A stretch of 64,000 bases of DNA from Lachnospiraceae bacterium (GTDB taxonomy: Bacteria > Bacillota > Clostridia > Lachnospirales > Lachnospiraceae): positions 1 through 64,000 of the forward strand of contig JALCRM010000002.1 in the NCBI GenBank assembly GCA_022652545.1, written 5' to 3'. Positions 31,327-39,303 of the stretch are shown one piece after another; the first letter of the stretch is position 1, and every line of letters starts with the position of its first letter. A program made the translations under genes and the position numbers. Under the pieces are notes generated by a model, which was not told the DNA's origin, searched no databases, and saw nothing but the letters and a program-made list of their open reading frames with translations.

Positions 31327-32028
31327 ATGAAAAAGACAAAAGGCTTAGGCCTGATCATTGCGGTCATCATACTGGCTGTACTGATCGCAGCATATTAAAT
31401 TATTACCGGCATATCCAAAAAAGAGGACACGAAGAAAACGGAAGCCGCGGAAGCAGCCAGTTCGGCCGCACAGGCGGCTCTGCCCTGGGCAGTTTCGGCA
31501 GATGATATCGCATCGTTTTCCGTGACCAATACGAACGGGACCTTCACCTTTGAAAAGGATGGGACCAGCTGGAAACTGAAGGAGGATCCCACATTCGAAC
31601 TGAACCAGGATACTGTGACGGCCAAAACAACGACCATCAGCGGCATTGCGGCTGCCAGTACGATCGACACTCCCGATGCACTTGCGGATTACGGCCTCGA
31701 CAAACCCACAGTCACGCTGACCGTCACAAGGACGGACGGCGGTTCCTACACCCTGCTGTTCGGCAGCGAAAATACGGCAGCATCCGTGTATTATATGATG
31801 TATCAGGGCAAAGAGGACAAAGTCTATACGGTGTATGCCGTGACGGAACAGACCTTTGAATTCCAGGAAAGTGACCTTGCGCCTGCGTCGGATGCTTCCA
31901 CTTCCGGCTCGGCAGCGGCGGTCACGGCATCTTCTGCGGAAGCGGCTACATCCGCCGCTGCATCCGCAGCGACATCTGCCGGTGCGGAAACATCCTCTTC
32001 GGATGCGGCGGCCTCAGCAGCGGAATAA
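31327..32028 (+). pseudogene. DUF4340-like protein gene with an in-frame TAA at 31396-31398 in its N-terminal TM segment
   Basis: Same-frame reading MKKTKGLGLIIAVIILAVLIAAY*IITGISKKEDTKKTEAAEAASS...WKLKEDPTFELNQDTV; both parts share one frame. Confidence 0.8.
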
Positions 32029-32099
32029 AGCTACCAGGCAAAACAGAAACAATAAACAGCATACAGTTGCTGCAGACAAAATGCAGACAAAAAACGAGA

Positions 32100-32141
32100 G
32101 CAGATCGTGCACGGGCTGAAGGTGCACGATCTGCCTTTTTT
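32100..32141 (+). terminator. Intrinsic terminator of the Gld-type ABC operon
   Basis: GCAGATCGTGCAC-gggctgaag-GTGCACGATCTGC-cTTTTTT. Confidence 0.92.
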
Positions 32142-32302
32142 CGGCAAAACGTGTGTGGCGATTCACATAAAGATGCGGATCGCAGCATTCTTTTGACTGC
32201 TGTATACCGCAGGTGATGTGCTTTTTAAATTGCGAAGTATGCTTCAGCAGGCTTACGGATTCAAGAGATTGTCAAATTCAGGAGATAAGCAAATTCAGGA
32301 GA

Positions 32303-32331
32303 TTGACAATTGTCGGCTGCCCGGCTACAAT
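32303..32331 (+). promoter_or_regulatory. SigmaA-type promoter of the TrpX-like substrate-binding protein gene
   Basis: TTGACA (32303-32308), N17, TACAAT (32326-32331). Confidence 0.8.
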
Positions 32332-32336
32332 AACGA

Positions 32337-32376
32337 CATTGATACTTTAACAGCACAAAGCGTTAAAGCATCAATG
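32337..32376 (+). promoter_or_regulatory. 15-position inverted repeat just downstream of the promoter: operator or 5'UTR hairpin
   Basis: CATTGATaCTTTAAC-agcacaaagc-GTTAAAGcATCAATG. Confidence 0.7.
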
Positions 32377-32509
32377 CAATAAAGAGAACCGTGACCGGCA
32401 AAACAGTATCGGGAGACCGTTGCTGCCGGCACCGGCTGCAGCATCGGCAGACAGTGCCGCCGATGTTTATTTCGGAGAATCAGAAGATTCTTCTCAGGGA
32501 GGGATTATT

Positions 32510-33607
32510 ATGAAAAATGTCAGGAGATTCATTTCTGCAGGCATGGCCGTCATGATGGCTTTCGGCCTGGCAGCCTGCGGCAGTTCCACTTCCACAGGCG
32601 CAGCATCGGCAGATGCGTCAGCTTCTGCAGCGGCATCCGCCTCTGCGGGGAGTGCCGTATCGACGGCGGCAACTTCTGCCGCGGCTTCCGCGACATCCGC
32701 GGCATCTGCGGATGCAGGGGACAAAAAGTATACGGTAGGTATCTGCCAGCTTGTACAGCACGTGGCGCTGGATGCGGCAACGCAGGGATTTGAAGATGCG
32801 CTCAAGGCAGAGTTTGGTGACAATGTAACGTTCGATCTGCAGAACGCGGCAGGAGATTCCGCAACCTGCACCACGATCTGCAATAACTTCGTTTCGGAAG
32901 GCGTGGATCTGATCCTGGCCAATGCAACACCGGCCCTGCAGGCGGCAGCTTCTGCCACCAACAAGATCCCGATCCTGGGCACTTCGATCACCGATTACGG
33001 CACGGCGCTGAGCATAGACAATTTCAGCGGTACAGTCGGCGGGAACATTTCCGGCACATCGGATCTTGCTCCTCTTGACCAGCAGGCAGCCATGGTATCG
33101 GAGCTGTTCCCGAACGCCAAGAAGGTCGGTATTCTCTACTGCTCAGCAGAAGCAAACTCAGTTTATCAGGCAAATGAAGTGAAGAAGGCACTGGAAGCCG
33201 GCGGCCTTACGGTAACGGTATACACCTTTGCCGATTCCAACGATGTCGCTTCCGTCACGCAGACAGCCTGCTCCGAAAATGAAGTTCTGTACATCCCGAC
33301 GGACAACACAGCAGCTTCCTGTACGGAAGCCATCAACAATGTGGCACAGCCTGCCGGAATTCCGATCATCTGCGGAGAAGAAGGAATCTGCAAGGGCTGC
33401 GGTGTGGCTACACTTTCCATCAGCTATTATGAACTCGGCAAGACGACCGGCGCCATGGCAGCCAAGATCCTCAAGGGAGAAGCGGATGTCTCCACGATGC
33501 CTGTCGAGTATTATCAGAATCCGGTCAAAGAATACAACCCGACGCTTGCCAAGGCACTCGGCATTACCATCCCGGACAGCTACACGGCTATCGATATGAG
33601 CAAGTAA
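32510..33607 (+). CDS. ABC transporter substrate-binding lipoprotein (TrpX / ABC_sub_bind family)
   Basis: Lipobox LAACG; Ser/Ala linker; YTVGICQLVQHVALDAATQGFEDAL, EGVDLILANATPALQAAA, IPILGTSITDYG. Confidence 0.92.
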   Translation: MKNVRRFISAGMAVMMAFGLAACGSSTSTGAASADASASAAASASAGSAVSTAATSAAASATSAASADAGDKKYTVGICQLVQHVALDAATQGFEDALKAEFGDNVTFDLQNAAGDSATCTTICNNFVSEGVDLILANATPALQAAASATNKIPILGTSITDYGTALSIDNFSGTVGGNISGTSDLAPLDQQAAMVSELFPNAKKVGILYCSAEANSVYQANEVKKALEAGGLTVTVYTFADSNDVASVTQTACSENEVLYIPTDNTAASCTEAINNVAQPAGIPIICGEEGICKGCGVATLSISYYELGKTTGAMAAKILKGEADVSTMPVEYYQNPVKEYNPTLAKALGITIPDSYTAIDMSK

Positions 33608-33650
33608 CAGGTAAAGAAAGACATTTTGTCACAATGGCATGGCAGCAGGA

Positions 33651-33678
33651 AGAGGTGCCGCAGCGCGGCGCCTCTTTT
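33651..33678 (+). terminator. Intrinsic terminator after the substrate-binding protein gene
   Basis: AGAGGTGCCGC-AGC-GCGGCGCCTCTTTT. Confidence 0.8.
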
Positions 33679-33808
33679 GCTGTAAACAATCTGTTTCGTA
33701 TGTGTAATGCATGTATCTTTGCTGTAAACGGTTTGTTTCGTACGTATAATGCAGGTGTCTTTCGCTGTAAAACAGTTTGTTTCATACGCATAATGCAGGT
33801 ATAATCGG
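33679..33808 (+). repeat. Three imperfect tandem repeats (period 42-43 bp) between the substrate-binding protein and permease genes
   Basis: GCTGTAAACAATCTGTTTCGTATGTGTAATGCATGTATCTTT / GCTGTAAACGGTTTGTTTCGTACGTATAATGCAGGTGTCTTTC / GCTGTAAAACAGTTTGTTTCATACGCATAATGCAGGTATAAT. Confidence 0.9.
33777..33805 (+). promoter_or_regulatory. Candidate promoter for the permease/ATPase genes in the third repeat
   Basis: TTGTTT (33777-33782), N17, TATAAT (33800-33805). Confidence 0.6.
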
Positions 33809-33835
33809 AGAGAAAGTTATCCGGGAGGACTGATC

Positions 33836-34807
33836 ATGAATTTTGCGGCATATTTTGGATCACTCAATCCGGCGGGGCTGCTCGGCAGATTTCCCGCAGG
33901 TATCGCACAGGGCATCATCTGGGGCATCATGGCGCTGGGTGTGTATATTACATTCCGGCTGCTGGACATCGCGGACCTTACCGTAGACGGTACGTTTACT
34001 ACAGGCGGCGCCGTTACGGTCATGCTGATCCTGGCTGGCTGGAATCCGTGGGCGGCCATGCTGATCGCTCTGCTGGCCGGCATTGCCGCAGGCGCTGTCA
34101 CAGGACTGCTGCATACGATCCTGGGCATACCCGCGATCCTGGCCGGGATCCTGACACAGTTTGCACTGTACTCGATCAACCTGGCGATCATGGGGATGAA
34201 GGCCAACCAGGCGATCAGCGTCGACCGGTTTTACCTGGCCGTCACATCGCGCAATGTGCCGATGGCGATCCTCGTCTCCGGCATCGTTGCAGTTGCCGTC
34301 GTTGCGCTCCTGTACTGGTATTTCGGCACCGAGCAGGGCTCCGCGATCCGGGCCACCGGCTGCAATCCGGAAATGAGCCGTGCGCAGGGCATCAATATCA
34401 ATACAATGAAAGTCATCGGCCTCGCTCTGTCAAACGGCCTCGTTGCGCTGGCCGGCGGCATGATGGCGCAGTTCCAGGGCTTTGCCGACATCAATATGGG
34501 CCGCGGCTCCATCGTCATCGGCCTGGCGGCGGTGATCATCGGCGAAGTGCTCGGGGAAGCCATTCTCGGAAAACACCTGAATTTTGCGGGCAGGCTGCTG
34601 TTCGTCATCCTGGGCGGCGTCATCTACTATATGATCGTCATCATCGTCCTGTGGCTGAAGCTGGATTCCAACATGCTCAAACTGTTTACGGCCATTATCG
34701 TGGCGGTGTTCCTGGCGGTGCCGAACCTGAAGGCGCACAGGAAAAACTCATTCGGTCGGGCAGCCAGAAATGCCATGGCCGAAACTTCCGGAAAGGAGGA
34801 GCAGTGA
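33836..34807 (+). CDS. ABC transporter permease (TrpY-like, BPD_transp_2 type)
   Basis: IAQGIIWGIMALGVYITFRLLDIADLTVDGTF, MSRAQGININTMKVIGLALSNGLVALAGGMMAQFQGFADINMGRGSIVIGLAAVIIGE. Confidence 0.93.
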   Translation: MNFAAYFGSLNPAGLLGRFPAGIAQGIIWGIMALGVYITFRLLDIADLTVDGTFTTGGAVTVMLILAGWNPWAAMLIALLAGIAAGAVTGLLHTILGIPAILAGILTQFALYSINLAIMGMKANQAISVDRFYLAVTSRNVPMAILVSGIVAVAVVALLYWYFGTEQGSAIRATGCNPEMSRAQGININTMKVIGLALSNGLVALAGGMMAQFQGFADINMGRGSIVIGLAAVIIGEVLGEAILGKHLNFAGRLLFVILGGVIYYMIVIIVLWLKLDSNMLKLFTAIIVAVFLAVPNLKAHRKNSFGRAARNAMAETSGKEEQ

Positions 34808-34808
34808 T

Positions 34809-35612
34809 ATGGCTGCAATGCTTTCTCTCATAAATGTACGGAAGACGTTCAATCCCGGCACCATCAACGAAAAGAAGGCGCTGAAGGGGATCAGCCTGAA
34901 TCTTGAAGAAGGCGATTTTGTCACTGTGATCGGCGGCAACGGGTCGGGAAAATCCACCATGCTGAATGCAGTGGCCGGCGTCTGGCCGATCGACGGCGGA
35001 AAGATCGAGATCGCGGGACAGGATGTGACCGGACTTCCGGATTACCGGCGGGCCAGTCTCATCGGACGTGTTTTCCAGGATCCCATGACAGGCACGGCCG
35101 CAACGATGCAGATCGATGAAAACATGGCCCTCGCCGACAAGCGAGGCCGTTCCCGCGGGCTCGGGTGGGGCGTCACCGCAGAGGACCGTGACCGTTTCAG
35201 GGAAAAACTGAAGCTCCTGGATCTGGGTCTGGATGACCGCATGACCGCCAAGGTCGGCCTGCTGTCCGGCGGGCAGAGGCAGGCCCTGACACTGCTGATG
35301 GCTACGCTCAGGAAACCGAAGGTACTGCTGCTGGATGAACATACGGCTGCCCTGGATCCCAAGACGGCAGAGAAAGTGCTGGCCGCGACGGAAAGAGTTG
35401 TAAACCGGGACAACCTGACGACGCTGATGATCACGCACAACATGCGCGATGCGATCACACACGGCAACCGCCTGATCATGATGAATGAGGGACATATCAT
35501 TCTGGATATAGCAGGCGAAGAAAAGAAGAAACTTACTGTAGAGGATCTGCTGCAGAAGTTCAGCGTTGCGTCCGGCGAGGAGTTCGCCGATGACGGCGCT
35601 CTGCTGGGATGA
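34809..35612 (+). CDS. ABC transporter ATP-binding protein (TrpZ-like)
   Basis: IGGNGSGKSTMLNAVAG, LSGGQRQALTLLMA, LLLDEHTAALDP. Confidence 0.95.
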   Translation: MAAMLSLINVRKTFNPGTINEKKALKGISLNLEEGDFVTVIGGNGSGKSTMLNAVAGVWPIDGGKIEIAGQDVTGLPDYRRASLIGRVFQDPMTGTAATMQIDENMALADKRGRSRGLGWGVTAEDRDRFREKLKLLDLGLDDRMTAKVGLLSGGQRQALTLLMATLRKPKVLLLDEHTAALDPKTAEKVLAATERVVNRDNLTTLMITHNMRDAITHGNRLIMMNEGHIILDIAGEEKKKLTVEDLLQKFSVASGEEFADDGALLG

Positions 35613-35618
35613 GAAGCT

Positions 35619-36107
35619 ATGGAAGAGAACAAAAGAGAGGAACGGCCGGTCAGTTATTCGGCGACGGAGAGTACGCACGTCCTCAAATATGAAGATATCA
35701 ACGGGCAGGGCCGACTGTTCGGCGGGCGTCTTATGGCCTGGATCGACGAAACAGGAGGCATGGCCGCCATGCGTCATTCGGGCTGTCACGTTACGACGGC
35801 GGCGGTCGACAATCTGCAGTTCAAACGGGGAGCCAGGCTGAATGATACCGTGGTGCTCGCTGCGCGGGTGACCTACGTGGGCAACACGTCCATGGAAGTG
35901 CGCGTCGATTCGTATCTTGAAGAAAACGACGGCAGGCGGTATCCGATCAACCGCGCTTTTCTCATTTATGTGGCGGTGGACGAAAACGGGGATCCCGTAC
36001 GCGTTCCCTATCTTCTGAAAATAGAGTCAGAGAGCGAAAAGGCTGACTGGGAGGGCGCGATGCTGCGCAAGGAGAACCGCAGGATCCGCAGGCAGGAGGG
36101 CTTTTGA
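35619..36107 (+). CDS. Acyl-CoA thioesterase (hotdog fold)
   Basis: STHVLKYEDINGQGRLFGGRLMAWIDETGGMAAMRHSG...VTTAAVDNLQFKRGARLNDTVVLAARVTYVGNTSMEVRV. Confidence 0.88.
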   Translation: MEENKREERPVSYSATESTHVLKYEDINGQGRLFGGRLMAWIDETGGMAAMRHSGCHVTTAAVDNLQFKRGARLNDTVVLAARVTYVGNTSMEVRVDSYLEENDGRRYPINRAFLIYVAVDENGDPVRVPYLLKIESESEKADWEGAMLRKENRRIRRQEGF

Positions 36108-37009
36108 CAAGGAGGACTTCGGGTATTGTACTGGCGATCAGCGGCGGTACCTGCTGGGGACTTTCAGGCGCCATGGGACAATACCTGTTTACAAGAGAGG
36201 CGATGGACAGCCGCTGGCTCGTGCCGATCAGGCTTGGGCTGGCAGGCTGTCTGCTTTTTGTATACTGCCTGTTTCGCTACGGGCGGAAGACTTTCGAGCC
36301 GCTGCGTCTTGGCAGGGACAGGCGCGAACTGCTGATCTATGGCATTCCAGGGGTCAGCCTATGCCAGTTTCTGTACTTTCTTACGATCCAGCAGGCGGGT
36401 GCCGGAGTCGGCACGATCCTGCAGGATCTTTCGCCGGTACTGATCCTGCTGTACACCTGCAGAAAAGAAAAGCGTCGGGCGGGTCTGCGTGAGGTCATCT
36501 GTGTACTGCTGGCTTTCTTCGGCGTATCGCTGATCACGACACACGGCACTTTCGGGGCTCTGGCTGTACCTCTGGGGGCGCTCGCGACCGGCATATTGAG
36601 CGCCGTCTGCGTTACGGTCTACAATGTGGAGCCCGAAAGACTGCTCACAAAATACCCGGTCGTCATGCTCCAGGCCTATGCTTTTCTGATGGGAGGGGCG
36701 CTTCTCGGACTGCTGTTCCATCCCTGGACCTGGGGGTATATTCCTGACAGCCGCGGATATTTCGGCATAGCTTTCGTGGTACTGGTCGGAAATGTGCTCG
36801 CCTTTACAGCCTATATGTCGGGCGTGAGCAGGATCGGCCCTGAAAAGGCCATCCTCTACGGATTTGCCGAACCGGTCACCGCCGCGATCATCGGGACAGT
36901 GCTGCTCGGCAGCAGGTTCACCATATGGGACGGCATAGGCTTTGCGGCGATCTTTATGATGATGTTTCTGATTTCCTGTCAGCCGAAGTCTGCACAAGGC
37001 GGACGGTAA
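36104..37009 (+). CDS. DMT-superfamily (EamA) transporter
   Basis: Ten-helix repeat pattern; SGGTCWGLSGAMGQYLF; TTG start overlapping the upstream stop. Confidence 0.87.
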   Translation: MTRRTSGIVLAISGGTCWGLSGAMGQYLFTREAMDSRWLVPIRLGLAGCLLFVYCLFRYGRKTFEPLRLGRDRRELLIYGIPGVSLCQFLYFLTIQQAGAGVGTILQDLSPVLILLYTCRKEKRRAGLREVICVLLAFFGVSLITTHGTFGALAVPLGALATGILSAVCVTVYNVEPERLLTKYPVVMLQAYAFLMGGALLGLLFHPWTWGYIPDSRGYFGIAFVVLVGNVLAFTAYMSGVSRIGPEKAILYGFAEPVTAAIIGTVLLGSRFTIWDGIGFAAIFMMMFLISCQPKSAQGGR

Positions 37010-38162
37010 ACCATACATAGGCTGCAAAATAAACGGCAGACGCGATGAAAAAGAGTTCGTCGGAAATATCATAGGAAAACAAGTAATAGCCGTAGTGGAG
37101 AAGGGAACAGCAGACCGCTGCGGCTGCGGCCGGGATCAGGGCAGGCTGGAGGCAGCAGGAAATTACGAGCAGCGCCTCTGGCAGGTAGCCGTAGCGCTCG
37201 TGCATGGACGGGAGAAACATGACGCATGTCCAGGCAGTCCAGGCAGCAGTCGGAAGAAACAGCGTCGGCGAGGAGGCCTGTTTTGACGGGATGCGCAGCA
37301 GGCGGAACAGGCCGCAGCCCAGCAGCACGACGGTGAGCATTTCAGCAGGACCGGACAGGATCTTATAGCTGTCATCCGGACAGACCAGAACCCAGAAACT
37401 TTGGAAATTCAGGTACATATAGGGATAGACGCCGGCCTGGTCCGCATAAATGGTGATCGGGTCGGCCAGACTGCGCCCGCAGAGGAACGCGGGAATGGAA
37501 AGGATATACTGCACGGCCGGCAGCCACAGAAAGTTCAGAAGGCTGAAACGGCGGTCCGCTGCCCAGCGGTAGAGAAAGAAAGGCAGAATGAACACTGCCT
37601 GCAGCTTGAATGCAAAAGCGATGCCGAGCATGATGAAAGCAGCGCGGAACCGGTCTTCATAAAGGAACAGCAGCGCGAGCAGGATGAAAGCGGAAAAAAT
37701 AGCGTCGCACTGCGCCCATTGCGCCGAATTCATGATGACGGTGGGCAGGAACAGGAGCGAGCAGTAGGCCGCGATCCCCGCAGCCATACGCTTATCGTAC
37801 TCCAGATGGGCAGAGAGCCCGAAGACCAGCTTCCCCGAGGCTGCGGCCATGATGAAATCGCAGATGCAGGATATGATCTTGTAGGCGTAGAGAGGCTTGA
37901 TCGGAAGCAGCGTCAGGATCCAGATCATCGTCTGGTAGGGAATGTTGTAATTGCCGACAGCTGTTGCCAGGGCTTCGCGGCCGGACAGGGAACGTATTTT
38001 CTCATACCACGGCAGCAGATAGATATTGTAGTCCCGGGAAGTGAAGTCAAAGAGACCGATCCTGACGACTACCGCCAGCACACTCATGACGACTGCAAAA
38101 AGGAGAAAGAGATTCTTCTGTATGCAGTCCAGCAATCTTTTTTCCACAGCTGTTATTTTCAT
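36954..38162 (-). CDS. Polytopic membrane GT-C/DUF2029-like glycosyltransferase family protein
   Basis: FTSRDYNIYLLPWYEKIRSLSG..., MNSAQWAQCDAIFSAFILLALLFL, AFKLQAVFILPFFLY, MHERYGY; 3' end overlaps the DMT gene by 56 bp. Confidence 0.75.
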   Translation of the reverse strand: MKITAVEKRLLDCIQKNLFLLFAVVMSVLAVVVRIGLFDFTSRDYNIYLLPWYEKIRSLSGREALATAVGNYNIPYQTMIWILTLLPIKPLYAYKIISCICDFIMAAASGKLVFGLSAHLEYDKRMAAGIAAYCSLLFLPTVIMNSAQWAQCDAIFSAFILLALLFLYEDRFRAAFIMLGIAFAFKLQAVFILPFFLYRWAADRRFSLLNFLWLPAVQYILSIPAFLCGRSLADPITIYADQAGVYPYMYLNFQSFWVLVCPDDSYKILSGPAEMLTVVLLGCGLFRLLRIPSKQASSPTLFLPTAAWTAWTCVMFLPSMHERYGYLPEALLVISCCLQPALIPAAAAAVCCSLLHYGYYLFSYDISDELFFIASAVYFAAYVWFTVRLVQTSADRKSETSS

Positions 38163-38264
38163 TCCGTTTACCTTCCATGTTTCTTGTATTATAATACTTA
38201 ATAGTGTTTTTTGCGGGATATTCAGCGGATTTAGCGCGGTTTTCAGGCTGCGGAGGTATTGGGA

Positions 38265-38672
38265 ATGAAAGGATTCTTTAAAGAATTCAGAGAATTTGCC
38301 CTGAAGGGCAATGTGATGGATATGGCGATCGGCGTCATCATCGGCGCAGCGTTCCAGAATATCATCAAAGCGCTGACGGACAATATCATCAGCCCGCTTC
38401 TGGGCCTCATTTTCCAGATGGATTTCAGCAGTGTGGTCATCCATCTCACACCGACGGTGGATCTCGGGATAGGCGCCTTTATTTCAGCGATCATCAATTT
38501 CTTTCTCATGGCTCTTGTACTGTTCCTTATTGTAAAAGCGATCAATAAGATCCAGGAGCAGGCCGAAGCACTGGAAAAGAAAGATGCTCCGGCGGCGGAG
38601 GAGGCTCCGGCTGCACCGACGTCCGAGGAACTTCTCACCCAGATCCTGGCGGAACTGAAAGACCGGAAATGA
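38265..38672 (+). CDS. mscL: Large-conductance mechanosensitive channel
   Basis: MKGFFKEFREFALKGNVMDMAIGVIIGAAFQNIIKALTDNIISPLLGLI. Confidence 0.97.
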   Translation: MKGFFKEFREFALKGNVMDMAIGVIIGAAFQNIIKALTDNIISPLLGLIFQMDFSSVVIHLTPTVDLGIGAFISAIINFFLMALVLFLIVKAINKIQEQAEALEKKDAPAAEEAPAAPTSEELLTQILAELKDRK

Positions 38673-38775
38673 TTTTATTGCGGAGAAGAAAAATGATCCG
38701 GTGCGGAATGCCGGTGAAAGTATAGACAGAAAAACAACACTACTGAAGCAGTAAAAACTTGAGGAGGGTCGGAAT

Positions 38776-39198
38776 ATGAAGTGTCCTAATTGTGGTTATG
38801 AGAATCCGGAAGGTGCCAATAACTGTGCGCAGTGCGGTGCACCGCTCGCGCCTGCGGCAGGTCAGCAGTTCCAGCAGAGTCAGGCACAGCAGACGCAGCA
38901 GAGTCAGCCCCAGCAGCCGCATTACACGCAGGCAGCATTCGATCCCAATACGATCCCGGAAGAGTACAAGCCGATCAGCATGTGGGGATATTTCGGCTAT
39001 GAGCTCCTTTTCTCCATCCCGATCGTAGGCTTTATTCTTCTGATTGTCTTTTCGGTCGGCGGCACCAGGAACAACAATCTTAAAAACTTTGCGCGTTCTT
39101 ATTTCTGCTTCCTGATCATTGCAGTGGTCATTGCCATCATTATCATTGCAGCAGGTGCAGGTGCAGGCATCGCGGAGTCGTTCAGCAATATGCGCTGA
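38776..39198 (+). CDS. Zinc-ribbon membrane protein
   Basis: MKCPNCGYENPEGANNCAQCGAPL zinc ribbon, Gln-rich linker, two TM helices. Confidence 0.8.
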   Translation: MKCPNCGYENPEGANNCAQCGAPLAPAAGQQFQQSQAQQTQQSQPQQPHYTQAAFDPNTIPEEYKPISMWGYFGYELLFSIPIVGFILLIVFSVGGTRNNNLKNFARSYFCFLIIAVVIAIIIIAAGAGAGIAESFSNMR

Positions 39199-39256
39199 TC
39201 CGTGGGAAGTACGATTTTTCTGCCGCGTACATGCACACGGCAGAAAATAAAGAGCA

Positions 39257-39303
39257 ATAAAAAAGAGGCACAGCCGCTGTTGAAGGCTGTGCCTCTTTTT
39301 TTT
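39257..39303. terminator. Bidirectional terminator between the zinc-ribbon gene and galK
   Basis: AAAAAAGAGGCACAGCC-gctgttgaa-GGCTGTGCCTCTTTTTTTT. Confidence 0.92.

Noticed and set aside
32332-32510. T-box riboswitch before the TrpX-like gene
   Set aside because: Leader is too short and lacks a recognisable T-box core and terminator/antiterminator pair.
33588-33791. 67-aa minus-strand ORF with repeated RNKPFTAKIHALHIRNRLFTAK peptide
   Set aside because: The peptide repeat only reflects the intergenic DNA tandem repeats; no RBS or homology support.
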